A stretch of DNA of 64,000 nucleotides from an uncultured Butyricicoccus sp. (GTDB lineage: Bacteria > Bacillota > Clostridia > Oscillospirales > Butyricicoccaceae): positions 31,155 to 95,154 of the forward strand of contig CAUEJN010000001.1 in NCBI GenBank assembly GCA_959018045.1. The letters are read 5' to 3'. The notes beneath the pieces are model-generated. The model saw only the letters and a list, made by a program, of their open reading frames with translations. It ran no database searches and was not told the origin of the DNA. Shown here piece after piece: positions 42,917 through 52,026 of the stretch (position 1 is its first letter; each line of letters starts with the position of its first letter). The position numbers and the translations under genes are program-made.

Positions 42917-43330
42917 TTGTATCGATATGTGATAACCGGAGTCGCAGCCGGTGCGCTGTGCATTGTAAGCGTTTGGGGCGCACTGATGGCGATTGGACAG
43001 GTAGGCGTACCGGGCAAAACACCGACCGAGCCGCTGACAGACCCGGATGCAGCCCTGACCGAGGGCACTTCGTCCTGGAGAGGGCTGGAACTGACGCAGT
43101 CTCTGACCGCCGAGCATGGAGGAACGGTCAATTTCTGGATTCGCAACGAGGGCTTCGACCCGGTTGAAATCACGATCGACCGCACGGGCGCACGTGTGAT
43201 CGAACCGGGTGCTGAGGGGCATATCTCGGCAGAAGTCAGATGGGAAAAGACCGACTACCTGTTCGAAGCCAAACCGGCAGGGGAGACCGGCTCGGTGGAA
43301 GTTGACTATAAAATTGCCCAGCGGGCATAA
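42917..43330 (+). CDS. Small membrane-anchored beta-rich protein
   Basis: 137 residues from TTG 42917, eight bases after AGAGGTG; TTG 42911 is too close. A single membrane helix ('YVITGVAAGALCIVSVWGAL') precedes a beta-rich extracellular part ('HGGTVNFWIRNEGFDPVEIT', 'GAEGHISAEVRWEKTD'). It resembles the Ig-like neighbour in layout, though not closely in sequence. Confidence 0.65.
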   Translation: MYRYVITGVAAGALCIVSVWGALMAIGQVGVPGKTPTEPLTDPDAALTEGTSSWRGLELTQSLTAEHGGTVNFWIRNEGFDPVEITIDRTGARVIEPGAEGHISAEVRWEKTDYLFEAKPAGETGSVEVDYKIAQRA

Positions 43331-43338
43331 AAATAAGA

Positions 43339-43363
43339 AAAAGGCACCGAATGGTGCCTTTTG
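43339..43363 (+). terminator. Terminator of the third small gene
   Basis: AAAAGGCACC, GAAT, GGTGCCTTTT (43339-43362). Confidence 0.88.
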
Positions 43364-43591
43364 TATTGCAGAAATGGTATCGGTGCATGGATTTCAGACC
43401 TTGACCGAGCAAGGATGATACTGTGATATAAGGAATTGTTGCATATGGCGCGACAATATGATAAGATAAACGACAGGAAAAATTACTTTTCAGCGCGTTG
43501 CCGATTTTCACGGTAGGCGGTTATGTCCTCCATTCCCTGTGGGAAGGGAGGTGAAGTTTGCCTCATTCCGAAAGGAAAGGAGGTGAACGCT

Positions 43592-43666
43592 GTGTATGCA
43601 AAGATGCTGCGCATTGCGATTTTTGTCGTATTGTTCGCCGGATTATTCCTTACATATGCAAAATGA
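43592..43666 (+). CDS. 24-residue hydrophobic peptide, putative type I (holin-like) toxin
   Basis: A very small gene. GTG start at 43592, six bases behind a perfect AGGAGGTG, and TGA at 43664-43666. The product 'MYAKMLRIAIFVVLFAGL' plus 'FLTYAK' is one membrane helix with basic ends. The frame is also open from ATG 43523, whose TCCTCC (43526-43531) can pair with the GGGAGG (43553-43558) and AGGAGG sites, a way to hide the ribosome site. The gene ends in a hairpin with T-run, and a convergent promoter lies just downstream. This layout is that of Hol_Tox/TxpA-like type I toxins. Confidence 0.68.
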   Translation: MYAKMLRIAIFVVLFAGLFLTYAK

Positions 43667-43700
43667 CCGCCCAAGCCTCGCAAACTTAGCGGTCATTTTT
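43660..43700 (+). terminator. Hairpin at the end of the small toxin-like gene
   Basis: AAAATGACCGC (43660-43670) and GCGGTCATTTTT (43689-43700). Its T-run on both strands lets it end the toxin mRNA and the antisense RNA. The stop codon lies in the stem. Confidence 0.8.
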
Positions 43701-43712
43701 GAACGATAAGCT

Positions 43713-43748
43713 GAGGGCGTAACCGTCTGCCGGCAACGCGCCCTTTTT
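43713..43748 (+). terminator. Second hairpin terminator behind the toxin-like gene
   Basis: AGGGCGT pairs with ACGCGCCCT (bulged), enclosing a smaller GC-rich hairpin, followed by TTTTTC. Confidence 0.65.
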
Positions 43749-43756
43749 CTATCCTT

Positions 43757-43785
43757 ACTATAATACAAAGCGGTGAAAAAGTCAA
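43757..43785 (-). promoter_or_regulatory. Antisense promoter facing the toxin-like gene
   Basis: Minus strand TTGACT (43785-43780), 17 bases, TATAGT (43762-43757). Confidence 0.75.
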
Positions 43786-43872
43786 TTGATAAGATGACGG
43801 TCACGCTTGGTCATCCGGTCAAACTGCCCAAAAACTTCCTGCAAAATTGTGCGAAATCGTGCGAAAAAAATC

Positions 43873-43902
43873 TTGCACCTCCGGGCGTATCTTTGATATA
43901 AT
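43873..43902 (+). promoter_or_regulatory. First upstream promoter of rpsH region
   Basis: TTGCAC (43873-43878), 18 bases, TATAAT (43897-43902). The 200 bases after it hold no gene I can support. Confidence 0.6.
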
Positions 43903-44109
43903 ATGTTGTAGACGTGCGATGCACGCTTATCTGCCAGCCTCAATTTTGAGGCCGAGCGCGGTGCGATTTTTGAGCACTGCCCGCCCAAAGGCCGTCAACC
44001 GGTTTTTCTCCGGCGCGGTCTGTGGAGCGCAAAAAACGGCCGACCTGCCGTTATAACATTTTGACCCGCCCAAAGGGAATTTTCTGCGCAAAAATCGGCA
44101 TAATTTCCA

Positions 44110-44138
44110 TTGCGGACGGGCTCTTACTGTGTTATAAT
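44110..44138 (+). promoter_or_regulatory. rpsH operon promoter
   Basis: TTGCGG (44110-44115), 17 bases, TATAAT (44133-44138). Confidence 0.75.
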
Positions 44139-44294
44139 TATCGATGGTCTGGTCAAAAACAGGCCATCGATTTTTATATTTTTCCCCAGCACCTGCCGTG
44201 AAAAGGTCACGGCAGCGTTAGTAAGAAAAGTGGGCGGCAACCCGTGGGCGAACCCACACGAAGTACCGCCAAACTTCTGAAAGGAGCAAAAGTA
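44139..44294 (+). promoter_or_regulatory. Structured leader of the rpsH-rplQ operon with attenuator-like hairpin
   Basis: TCGATGGTCTG (44141-44151) and CAGGCCATCGA (44160-44170) form a strong stem followed by TTTTTATATTTTT, so it looks like a terminator right at the transcription start. Two more hairpins follow: CTGCCGTG/CACGGCAG (about 44195-44214) and a branched GGCGG/CCGCC stem with GTGGG/CCCAC inside (about 44233-44272). Confidence 0.6.
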
Positions 44295-44693
44295 ATGCAG
44301 ATCACTGATCCGATTGCGGATATGCTGACCCGCATCCGCAACGCGGGCGCTGCTCGTCACGAGACCGTTGACGTACCGGCGTCCAAGATGAAGAAGTCCA
44401 TCGCGCAGATCCTGCTCGACGAGGGCTACATCAAGGCTTTCCAGCTCGTTGACAACGGCAACCAGGGCCTCATCCGCATCACCCTGAAGTACGGTGCAAA
44501 CCGCCAGAAGGCAATCACCGGCATCAAGCGTGTATCCAAGCCCGGCCTGCGCGTCTACGCTGGTGCACAGGAGCTGCCCAAGGTTCTCCGCGGCCTGGGC
44601 GTTGCCATCATTTCTACGTCCAAGGGCGTCATGACCGACAAGAAGGCTCGCGAGCTGAACGTCGGCGGCGAAGTCCTGGCGTTCGTATGGTAA
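44295..44693 (+). CDS. rpsH: Ribosomal protein S8
   Basis: 132 residues, ATG 44295 behind GAAAGGAG. '[20 protein letters not shown]' and '[20 protein letters not shown]' are diagnostic. S8 is the known autoregulator of spc operons in other bacteria, so its new position as first gene behind a leader is noteworthy. Confidence 0.98.
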   Translation: MQITDPIADMLTRIRNAGAARHETVDVPASKMKKSIAQILLDEGYIKAFQLVDNGNQGLIRITLKYGANRQKAITGIKRVSKPGLRVYAGAQELPKVLRGLGVAIISTSKGVMTDKKARELNVGGEVLAFVW

Positions 44694-44707
44694 GGAGGTA
44701 ATTCACA

Positions 44708-45253
44708 ATGTCGAGAATTGGTAGAATGCCTATTGCCATCCCCGCTGGTGTTACTGTCACCCTGGACGGCAATGTCATTACGGTTAAGGGCGCTAAGGAA
44801 ACCCTGACCCGCGAGCTTCATCCGAACATGCAGGTTGCTGTTGAGAACAACGAGATCGTTGTTACCCGTCCGAACGACGAGAAGCAGAACCGCGCACTGC
44901 ATGGCCTGACCCGCACCCTGATCCACAACATGGTTGTCGGCGTAACCGAGGGCTTCAAGAAGGAGCTGGACGTTAACGGCGTAGGTTACCGTGTTGCTAA
45001 GCAGGGCAAGGATCTGGTTATGAACCTCGGTTTCTCTCATCAGGTTGTTATGAGCGAGATCGACGGCATCTCCATCGAGGTTCCGAACCCCAACAAGATC
45101 ATCATTTCCGGTCCCGACAAGCAGAAGGTCGGCCAGTTTGCAGCGGAAGTACGCGAGAAGCGTCCGCCGGAGCCGTATAAGGGCAAGGGCATCAAGTACG
45201 TTGATGAGCACATCCGCCGCAAGGAAGGCAAGACCGGCGGCAAGAAGAAGTAA
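44708..45253 (+). CDS. rplF: Ribosomal protein L6
   Basis: 181 residues. '[20 protein letters not shown]' and '[20 protein letters not shown]' identify L6 near the factor-binding site. Confidence 0.98.
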   Translation: MSRIGRMPIAIPAGVTVTLDGNVITVKGAKETLTRELHPNMQVAVENNEIVVTRPNDEKQNRALHGLTRTLIHNMVVGVTEGFKKELDVNGVGYRVAKQGKDLVMNLGFSHQVVMSEIDGISIEVPNPNKIIISGPDKQKVGQFAAEVREKRPPEPYKGKGIKYVDEHIRRKEGKTGGKKK

Positions 45254-45272
45254 GAAAGGAGAGTGTGCTTAA

Positions 45273-45632
45273 ATGGTTTCTAAGAAGGATTCTAACAAGG
45301 CGCGCCTGAAGCGCCATAAGAGAGTACGCGGCAAGATCTCCGGCACCGCTCAGTGCCCCCGTCTTGACGTATACAGAAGCGCAAAGAACATCTATGCACA
45401 GGTGATCGACGACGTAGCCGGCGTGACCCTCGTCTCCGCTTCGACGATTGAGAAGGACTTCACCGAGTACGGCGGCAACAAGGACGCTGCTAAGAAGGTA
45501 GGTCTGCTGGTAGCAGAGCGCTGCAAGGCAAAGGGCATCGAGAATGTCGTATTTGACCGCGGTGGCTATCTGTACCACGGCCGCGTGAAGGAACTCGCAG
45601 AGGGCGCTCGCGAGGGCGGCCTTCAGTTTTAA
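45273..45632 (+). CDS. rplR: Ribosomal protein L18
   Basis: 119 residues. '[20 protein letters not shown]' and '[20 protein letters not shown]' match L18, a 5S rRNA-binding protein. Confidence 0.98.
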   Translation: MVSKKDSNKARLKRHKRVRGKISGTAQCPRLDVYRSAKNIYAQVIDDVAGVTLVSASTIEKDFTEYGGNKDAAKKVGLLVAERCKAKGIENVVFDRGGYLYHGRVKELAEGAREGGLQF

Positions 45633-45650
45633 GTCGGGAGGAGGTAAAAC

Positions 45651-46154
45651 ATGGCTAAGTTTGATCGTAACGAGAAGAGAGAGGACGAGTTCAAGGAAAC
45701 CGTCGTCGCTCTCAATCGCGTATCCAAGACTGTTAAGGGCGGTCGTATCTTCAAGTTTGCGGCTCTCGTAGTCGTAGGCGACGGCAAGGGCACCGTTGGC
45801 TTCGGTCTGGGCAAGGCCTCCGAAGTTCCCGACGCGATCCGCAAGGGTATTGAGGATGCAAAGAAGAACCTCATCAAGATTTCCCTCAAGGGCACCAGCA
45901 TTCCCCACGAGGTAATCGGTGAGTTCGGTGCAGGCCGCGTGCTGATGAAGCCCGCTGCTCCTGGTACCGGTGTTATCGCAGGCGGCGCTGTCCGTGCTGT
46001 CGTTGAGGCAGCCGGCATTAAGGATATCCGTACCAAGTGCCTGCGTTCCAACAATCCGCAGAACGTTGTAACCGCAACCATCGAGGGCCTCAAGAGCCTG
46101 CGCAATGCAGCTGAGGTTGCAGCAGTTCGCGGCAAAGACGTAAACGAACTGTAA
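45651..46154 (+). CDS. rpsE: Ribosomal protein S5
   Basis: 167 residues. '[20 protein letters not shown]' and '[20 protein letters not shown]' define S5, involved in decoding accuracy and mRNA unwinding. Confidence 0.98.
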   Translation: MAKFDRNEKREDEFKETVVALNRVSKTVKGGRIFKFAALVVVGDGKGTVGFGLGKASEVPDAIRKGIEDAKKNLIKISLKGTSIPHEVIGEFGAGRVLMKPAAPGTGVIAGGAVRAVVEAAGIKDIRTKCLRSNNPQNVVTATIEGLKSLRNAAEVAAVRGKDVNEL

Positions 46155-46171
46155 TAGGAGGGGTAATAGAC

Positions 46172-46354
46172 ATGGCAAACATTCAGATTACCCTCAAAAA
46201 GAGCCTGGCAGGCCGCAAGCAGCAGCACATCGCGACCGCACACGCTCTGGGTCTTAAGAAAATCAACGACGTAACCGTTCAGCCGGACAACGCTGCAACC
46301 CGCGGCAAGCTGGCTCAGATCGGCTACCTCATCGAAATCGTAGAGGAGGCGTAA
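46172..46354 (+). CDS. rpmD: Ribosomal protein L30
   Basis: 60 residues. '[20 protein letters not shown]' and '[20 protein letters not shown]' are typical. Confidence 0.97.
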   Translation: MANIQITLKKSLAGRKQQHIATAHALGLKKINDVTVQPDNAATRGKLAQIGYLIEIVEEA

Positions 46355-46358
46355 CGAC

Positions 46359-46799
46359 ATGAAGCTTCAGGACTTACAGCCCGCTCTGGGTTCCACCAAG
46401 AAGGCATACCGCAAGGGTCGTGGCGCTGGTTCCGGCAACGGCAAGACCGCAGGCCGCGGTCACAAGGGCCAGTGGGCTCGCTCCGGCGGCGGCGTTCGCC
46501 CGGGCTTTGAGGGTGGCCAGATGCCTCTGGCACGCCGTCTGCCCAAGCGCGGTTTCAACAATATCTTCGGCACCACCTACGCACCGGTTAACGTTTCCGC
46601 TCTGGAGCGTTTCGAGAACGGCACCGAGGTTACCACCGAGCTGCTGCTCGAGACCGGTGTCATCTCTAAGGCACTCGACGGCGTCAAGATCCTTGGCAAC
46701 GGCGAGCTGACCAAGAGCCTTACCGTAAAGGCTGCGGCATTCTCTGCTTCCGCAAAGGAGAAGATCGAGAAGGCAGGCGGAAAGGCCGAGGTGATCTAA
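46359..46799 (+). CDS. rplO: Ribosomal protein L15
   Basis: 146 residues. The Gly/Arg/Lys-rich N-terminus '[20 protein letters not shown]' and '[18 protein letters not shown]' are L15 signatures. secY begins one base after the stop. Confidence 0.98.
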   Translation: MKLQDLQPALGSTKKAYRKGRGAGSGNGKTAGRGHKGQWARSGGGVRPGFEGGQMPLARRLPKRGFNNIFGTTYAPVNVSALERFENGTEVTTELLLETGVISKALDGVKILGNGELTKSLTVKAAAFSASAKEKIEKAGGKAEVI

Positions 46800-46800
46800 G

Positions 46801-48081
46801 GTGCTCGAGACCATTAAGAATGCGTGGCGGGTCGCAGAACTGCGTAAGAAGATTCTGTACACTCTGTTCATTGTCTTCATCTTCCGCCTCGGTTCTTCTA
46901 TCCCGGTTCCGTTCGTAGATTTCGCCATGCTGTCTCAGGTCTTTGAGCAGCAGACCTCCAACGGCTCGCTTCTGAGCTTCATGGATGTCTTCACCGGCGG
47001 CGGCCTGTCCAATGCGACAATTTTCGCAATGGGCATCACTCCCTATATCAACGCATCGATTATCCTGCAGCTGCTGACCGTTGCCATCCCTGCCCTCGAG
47101 CACATGGTCAAGGACGGCGGTGAGGAGGGCCAGAAGAAGATTGCAAGCTGGACGCGCTACGTTGCTGTTCTGCTCGGCTTCGTTCAGGGCTTCTCCTACT
47201 ACATGCTGCTTAAGAGCTGGGGTCTGCTGACCGAGACCGGCGTTTGGGCTGCAATCGTCATCATCATGGCGTTTACTGCGGGTACTGCGCTGATTATGTG
47301 GATGGGCGAGCACATCACCCAGAACGGTATCGGCAACGGTATCTCGATCATCCTTTTCGCGGGCATTATCTCCCGCGGTCCTTCTCTGGCAACTGCACTC
47401 GTGCAGCTGTTCAAGACTTCCGCAGTCATCGGCATCCTTATGATCCTGGTCGGTCTGGCGATGGTTGTATTCATCGTCTATATGTCGAATGCTGAGCGCC
47501 GCATCCCGATCCAGTACGCAAAGCGTGTCGTGGGCCGCAAGATGTACGGTGGTCAGTCCACCCACCTGCCGATCAAGGTCAACGCAACCGGCGTTATGCC
47601 GATCATCTTCGCGTCTTCGATCCTGTCTCTGCCGGCGACCATCCAGATGTTCTGGCATCCCGAGGCAGGAACGGTCGGAGCCTCGATTATGAGCCTGTTC
47701 CAGCAGACTTCCCCGTTCTACATCGCACTTTATGCGATCATGATCTTCGGTTTCTCGTACTTCTACGCTTCGATTCAGTTCAATCCCATCGAGATTGCGA
47801 ACAACCTCAAGAAGAACGGCGGTTATATCCCGGGCTTCCGTCCCGGCAAGCCCACGTCCGACTTCATCATGAAGGCACTGGGCAAGGTTGTCTTTGTTGG
47901 CGCGATCTTCCTGTGCGTCGTCGCGCTGGTTCCGCTCATCATTGGCGCATTCAACTCCAACCTGCGCAATGTTGCACTGGGCGGCACCTCGGTCATCATC
48001 GTCGTCGGCGTTGCGCTTGAGACTGTCAAGCAGCTCGAGGCACAGATGATGATGCGTCACCACAAGGGCTTCTTGGAGTAA
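46801..48081 (+). CDS. secY: Preprotein translocase subunit SecY
   Basis: 426 residues, GTG start at 46801 directly after rplO, so translation is probably coupled. Ten membrane helices are recognisable; 'IFRLGSSIPVPFVDF' at helix 1, 'GITPYINASIILQLLTVAIP' at helix 2, and the cytosolic 'NAERRIPIQYAKRVVGRKMY' loop before helix 7. It is the channel for exported proteins, including the many signal-peptide proteins of this window. Confidence 0.98.
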   Translation: MLETIKNAWRVAELRKKILYTLFIVFIFRLGSSIPVPFVDFAMLSQVFEQQTSNGSLLSFMDVFTGGGLSNATIFAMGITPYINASIILQLLTVAIPALEHMVKDGGEEGQKKIASWTRYVAVLLGFVQGFSYYMLLKSWGLLTETGVWAAIVIIMAFTAGTALIMWMGEHITQNGIGNGISIILFAGIISRGPSLATALVQLFKTSAVIGILMILVGLAMVVFIVYMSNAERRIPIQYAKRVVGRKMYGGQSTHLPIKVNATGVMPIIFASSILSLPATIQMFWHPEAGTVGASIMSLFQQTSPFYIALYAIMIFGFSYFYASIQFNPIEIANNLKKNGGYIPGFRPGKPTSDFIMKALGKVVFVGAIFLCVVALVPLIIGAFNSNLRNVALGGTSVIIVVGVALETVKQLEAQMMMRHHKGFLE

Positions 48082-48098
48082 TTTAGGGGGCATTTTCT

Positions 48099-48728
48099 GT
48101 GAATCTGATTCTTTTAGGCGCTCCTGGCGCCGGCAAGGGCACGCTCGCGTCCTATCTGATTGAAAAGATGGGCGTTCCGTCGGTTTCGACCGGCAACATC
48201 CTGCGCGAGGCCATTGCCAATAAAACTGAGCTTGGCCAGAAGGCTAAGGAATTTATGGATGCCGGCCAGCTGGTACCCGATCAGCTCGTCATCGACCTGC
48301 TGCGTGATCGCATTGCTCAGGATGACTGCAAAAACGGCTTCATCCTGGACGGTTTCCCGCGCACCATCCCGCAGGCCGAGGCACTCGACCAGATCGCTGC
48401 AATCGACTGCGCGCTGTCGCTCGAAGTTGATGACGCGGTCATCGAGGGCCGCATGACCGGCCGCCGCGTCTGCCTCAAGTGCGGCGCGACCTACCACATC
48501 AAGGCGAACCCGCCCAAGCAGGAAGGCATCTGCGATGTCTGCGGCGATACGCTGCACATCCGCAAGGACGATAAGCCGGACGTGGTCAAGCATCGTCTTG
48601 CGACCTATCACGAGCAGACCGAGCCGCTGAAGGATTACTACGGCGCACAGGGCAAGCTCAAGAGCATCGACGGCGCACAGGGCATTGAGCAGACCAAGAT
48701 TCTGGCATGCCAGACGCTGGGTCTGTAA
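48099..48728 (+). CDS. adk: Adenylate kinase, zinc-lid type
   Basis: 209 residues with a GTG start (48099) after TTAGGGGG. P-loop 'LLGAPGAGKGTLASYLIEK', NMP-binding 'SVSTGNILREAIA', 'FILDGFPRTIPQAEALD', and a lid with four cysteines ('CLKCGATYHI', 'CDVCGD') that binds zinc as in Gram-positive enzymes. Confidence 0.98.
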   Translation: MNLILLGAPGAGKGTLASYLIEKMGVPSVSTGNILREAIANKTELGQKAKEFMDAGQLVPDQLVIDLLRDRIAQDDCKNGFILDGFPRTIPQAEALDQIAAIDCALSLEVDDAVIEGRMTGRRVCLKCGATYHIKANPPKQEGICDVCGDTLHIRKDDKPDVVKHRLATYHEQTEPLKDYYGAQGKLKSIDGAQGIEQTKILACQTLGL

Positions 48729-48731
48729 GAT

Positions 48732-49496
48732 ATGATTCCGATCAAAACGAATGAACAACTGGAGCGCATGCGCGTCGCCTGCCGGATCACCGCCCTGGCG
48801 CGGAAGGCAGCGTATGACGCGGTCGCTCCCGGGGTTACCACGGACGACATCGACCGGATTGTCCGCAAAACCATCGAGGAGGCGGGCGCTAAGCCCTCCT
48901 TCCTCGGTTACGGCGGCTTTCCGGCGAGCGCCTGTGTATCGATCAATGACGAGGTCATTCACGGTATCCCTTCCAAAAAGCGGGTCGTACGCTCGGGCGA
49001 TATCGTAAAGATTGACGTTGGCGCCTATATCGGCGGCTTCCACGGCGACTGTGCGTGTACCGTACCGTGCGGGGAGGTCTCCGAGGAGGCCAAGCGGCTG
49101 ATCGAGGTAACCCGGCAGAGCTTCTATGAGGGCATCAAGTTTGCCCGAGAGGGCTGCCGCGTTTCCGATATTTCGGCTGCGGTGCAAGCCTACGCCCAGG
49201 CCAACGGGTTCTCTGTCGTCCGCTCCTTCGTAGGTCACGGCGTTGGCCGCCAGCTCCACGAGTCGCCCGAAGTTCCGAACTTCGGCCGCCCGGGACATGG
49301 CGTCCGCCTGCAAAGAGGCATGACCCTTGCGGTCGAGCCGATGATAAACGCCGGTGTGTACGACGTGCGCGTCCTGTCTGACGGCTGGACCGTTAAGACC
49401 AAGGACGGCAAGCTGTCGGCACACTATGAAAACACGATCGCCATTACCGATGGCGAGCCGGAAATCCTGACGGCCATCGACGGCGAGGTGCTGTGA
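48732..49496 (+). CDS. map: Methionine aminopeptidase type I
   Basis: 254 residues. The pita-bread fold ligands are in 'DIVKIDVGAYIGGFHGDCAC', 'FVGHGVGRQLHESPEVPNFG', 'LAVEPMINAGVY' and 'SAHYENTIAITDGEPEIL'. It removes initiator Met from new proteins. Three bases separate it from adk. Confidence 0.97.
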   Translation: MIPIKTNEQLERMRVACRITALARKAAYDAVAPGVTTDDIDRIVRKTIEEAGAKPSFLGYGGFPASACVSINDEVIHGIPSKKRVVRSGDIVKIDVGAYIGGFHGDCACTVPCGEVSEEAKRLIEVTRQSFYEGIKFAREGCRVSDISAAVQAYAQANGFSVVRSFVGHGVGRQLHESPEVPNFGRPGHGVRLQRGMTLAVEPMINAGVYDVRVLSDGWTVKTKDGKLSAHYENTIAITDGEPEILTAIDGEVL

Positions 49497-49498
49497 CC

Positions 49499-49801
49499 AT
49501 GTGTTCCCATGTATCTGACCTGGTGATCTCGCTGGCCGGACGCGACCGGGACGAAGTGATGCTGGTCGTGCGCGAGGAGGAGAACTTCCTCTGGCTTGCA
49601 AACGGCAAGCTGCGCCGGGCGGAAAAGCCCAAGCGCAAAAAGCGCAGACACACCACGTTTGTCGCACACTGCGACGAACGCACCCGGGAAAAGCTTCTGA
49701 CAACCGGACGACTCACCAACAGCGATATCCGGAAAGCCCTGTCCATCTGGGCAGGTGAGAACCAAAACACTGACCAAGAAAGGGAAAGCGAACATGGCTA
49801 A
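49499..49801 (+). CDS. Small basic KOW-like RNA-binding protein
   Basis: 100 residues from ATG 49499, eight bases after GAGGTG; the GTG at 49493 overlaps the map stop. '[20 protein letters not shown]' and '[19 protein letters not shown]' resemble the KOW-domain proteins often found between map and infA in clostridia. It overlaps the infA start by eight bases. The function is unknown; RNA or ribosome binding is likely. Confidence 0.75.
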   Translation: MCSHVSDLVISLAGRDRDEVMLVVREEENFLWLANGKLRRAEKPKRKKRRHTTFVAHCDERTREKLLTTGRLTNSDIRKALSIWAGENQNTDQERESEHG

Positions 49802-50012
49802 AGACGACGTAATTGAGCTGGAAGGTACCGTCATAGAGGCGCTGCCCAATGCGATGTTCCAGGTTGAGCTGCCCAACGGGCACAAGATCCTGGCTCACAT
49901 CTCGGGTAAGCTCCGCATGAACTTTATCCGCATTTTACCCGGCGACAAGGTCACCGTGCAGATGTCGCCCTACGACCTGACCCGCGGCCGCATCACCTGG
50001 CGCTCCAAGTAA
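49794..50012 (+). CDS. infA: Translation initiation factor IF-1
   Basis: 72 residues from ATG 49794 ('[20 protein letters not shown]'), the usual length. '[20 protein letters not shown]' and '[12 protein letters not shown]' complete the OB fold. It binds the 30S A site. Confidence 0.98.
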   Translation: MAKDDVIELEGTVIEALPNAMFQVELPNGHKILAHISGKLRMNFIRILPGDKVTVQMSPYDLTRGRITWRSK

Positions 50013-50095
50013 GAACGCGCCCTTTGTGATGAAAAGGCGGGCGGAGGCTCCAACGTGACCGGGGAGCCGTTATCCACCACCGATCTATTATCTGA

Positions 50096-50224
<129 letters not shown>

Positions 50225-50509
50225 TTTAAGGGAAACGACCCTTGGATTAGAGCGCTCCGCAAACGGCTGCGGCAGGGAAGCAAAGACACCCCCTGGTCGC
50301 AGAACGTGCGGCTGTATCCCACACGGAGGCAAGCAAAGTTCTGTCTCCGGCGCTTCTTTGTGTGGGGATTCCGTTCGGGATTCCCAATATACAAGCGACG
50401 GTACCAACAAGCACGTGCGCCCAGGCGCGCGGCGCTACAAGGGCGGGGACGGCTCTTAGACTGGTTACCGCACACACGTCCCAGCAAGATACTTTGGAGG
50501 TAAATGTAA
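50225..50509 (+). promoter_or_regulatory. 285-base structured spacer before rpsM
   Basis: No gene. Visible stems: AAGGG/CCCTT at the left end, CCACAC/GTGTGG around 50319-50370, and GGGATTCC-GTTC-GGGATTCC (50367-50388). It ends with TTTGGAGGT for rpsM. No clear sigma-A promoter. It might be a leader for the rpsM-rpoA-rplQ part (alpha operon), which S4 controls in other bacteria. Confidence 0.45.
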
Positions 50510-50878
50510 ATGGCACGTATTGCCGGTGTTGACCTTCCGCGTGAGAAGCGCGTAGAGATCGGCCTGACCTACATCTACGGCATCGGACGGAAGCTGTCCA
50601 ACGAAATCCTGACCAAGACCGGTATCAACCCGGACACCCGCGTTAAGGATCTGACTGAGGAAGAAGCAGCAAAGCTGCGTGAGTGCATCGAGCACGGCTA
50701 CACCGTAGAGGGTGACCTGCGCCGTGAGATCGGCCTCAATATCAAGCGTCTGGTTGAGATCGGCTGCTACCGCGGCCTGCGTCATCGCCGTGGCCTGCCG
50801 GTTCGCGGTCAGCGCACCAAGACCAACGCACGTACCCGCAAGGGCCCGAAGAAGACCATTGCGAACAAGAAGAAGTAA
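50510..50878 (+). CDS. rpsM: Ribosomal protein S13
   Basis: 122 residues. '[20 protein letters not shown]' and '[20 protein letters not shown]' identify S13 of the 30S head and subunit bridge. Confidence 0.98.
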   Translation: MARIAGVDLPREKRVEIGLTYIYGIGRKLSNEILTKTGINPDTRVKDLTEEEAAKLRECIEHGYTVEGDLRREIGLNIKRLVEIGCYRGLRHRRGLPVRGQRTKTNARTRKGPKKTIANKKK

Positions 50879-50892
50879 GGAGGGGAGCATAA

Positions 50893-51297
50893 ATGGCTAA
50901 GGTTCAGAAGAAGGGCGCTCAGGTACGCACCAAGCGTCGCGAGCGCAAGAATATCGAAAAGGGCGCGGCTCATATCCGCTCCTCTTTCAATAATACCATC
51001 GTTACCATCACCGACACCAACGGCAATGCTCTGTCCTGGGCATCCGCTGGTGAGATGGGTTTCCGTGGCTCTCGTAAGTCTACCCCCTACGCTGCTCAGA
51101 CCGCTGCTGAGACTGCTGCAAAGGCAGCAATGGAGCATGGCCTGAAGACCGTAGAGGTCTATGTCAAGGGTCCGGGTTCCGGCCGTGAGGCAGCCATCCG
51201 TGCGCTGCAGGCAACCGGCCTCGAGGTAACCATGATCAAGGACGTTACCCCGATCCCGCACAACGGCTGCCGCCCGCCCAAGAGAAGAAGAGTTTAA
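50893..51297 (+). CDS. rpsK: Ribosomal protein S11
   Basis: 134 residues. '[20 protein letters not shown]' and '[17 protein letters not shown]' are S11 signatures in the platform. Confidence 0.98.
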   Translation: MAKVQKKGAQVRTKRRERKNIEKGAAHIRSSFNNTIVTITDTNGNALSWASAGEMGFRGSRKSTPYAAQTAAETAAKAAMEHGLKTVEVYVKGPGSGREAAIRALQATGLEVTMIKDVTPIPHNGCRPPKRRRV

Positions 51298-51315
51298 TCA
51301 AGGAGGAAACCAATA

Positions 51316-51909
51316 ATGGCAAAGAATACGCAGCCCATTCTGAAGAGATGTAAGACCCTGGGCATTTCCCCTGCAGTTCTTGGTTACTCCAAGGAGACCA
51401 AGCGCAACCCGAAGCAGTCCCGCCGCAAGCAGTCCGAGTACGGCATGCAGCTGACCGAGAAGCAGAAGGTCAAGTTCATCTACGGCGTCCTGGAGAAGCA
51501 GTTCCGTAAGTACTACGAGAAGGCCGAGAAGAAGCAGGGCATCACCGGTGAGATCCTGCTGCAGGAGCTGGAGCGCCGCCTGGACAATACCGTTTACCGT
51601 ATGGGCTTTGCAAACACCCGTCGTGAGGCTCGCCAGCTGGTTAGCCACGCACACTTCACCGTAAACGGCAAGCGCGTCAACATCGCTTCCTACCAGGTAA
51701 AGCTGGGCGACGTTGTAGCAGTATGCGAGAAGTCCCGCACCTCGACCAAGTTCAAGACTCTGCTCGAGGAGAACGGCAAGAAGGCTTGCCCGAAGTGGAT
51801 TGAAAAGGCAAACGACTCCTTCGAGGGCAAGATCGTTGCAATGCCTGCTCGTGACGACATCGACTATGAGGTAGCCGAGCACCTGATCGTCGAGCTGTAC
51901 TCCAAATAA
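51316..51909 (+). CDS. rpsD: Ribosomal protein S4
   Basis: 197 residues. '[20 protein letters not shown]' and the S4 RNA-binding domain '[20 protein letters not shown]', '[19 protein letters not shown]'. No cysteine-zinc N-terminal motif, so it is the C- type. It sits between rpsK and rpoA, unlike in Bacillus where rpsD is elsewhere. Confidence 0.98.
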   Translation: MAKNTQPILKRCKTLGISPAVLGYSKETKRNPKQSRRKQSEYGMQLTEKQKVKFIYGVLEKQFRKYYEKAEKKQGITGEILLQELERRLDNTVYRMGFANTRREARQLVSHAHFTVNGKRVNIASYQVKLGDVVAVCEKSRTSTKFKTLLEENGKKACPKWIEKANDSFEGKIVAMPARDDIDYEVAEHLIVELYSK

Positions 51910-52026
51910 GCCAAACCCTCATTTCCTTGGATTCTTTTTGCGCGCTGCCGCGATTATCGCGGGGCGCGTGAAATTTCCATCGATATTACAAGTGAATTGG
52001 CCGCATGAAAAGGAGGGTATCTTACA

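Larger units (their letters stand above)
43658..43750 (-). ncRNA. Putative antisense antitoxin RNA
   Basis: A minus-strand promoter at 43785-43757 would start an RNA near 43750 that runs into the 3' end of the toxin-like gene and could stop at the 43660-43700 hairpin. It would be about 90 bases long, complementary to the toxin mRNA tail, and contain a second hairpin (43713-43747). Existence inferred from promoter and hairpins only. Confidence 0.5.

Noticed and set aside
44244..44294. N-terminally extended S8 from an upstream start
   Set aside because: The additional residues come from the leader hairpins; GAAAGGAG lies at the right distance from the ATG at 44295, and the protein then begins exactly like other S8 proteins.
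46720..48093. Long antisense frame over secY, and similar ones over infB, argS and rplB
   Set aside because: Shadow frames of highly expressed genes with restricted codons; the sense genes are certain and the antisense products look like nothing.
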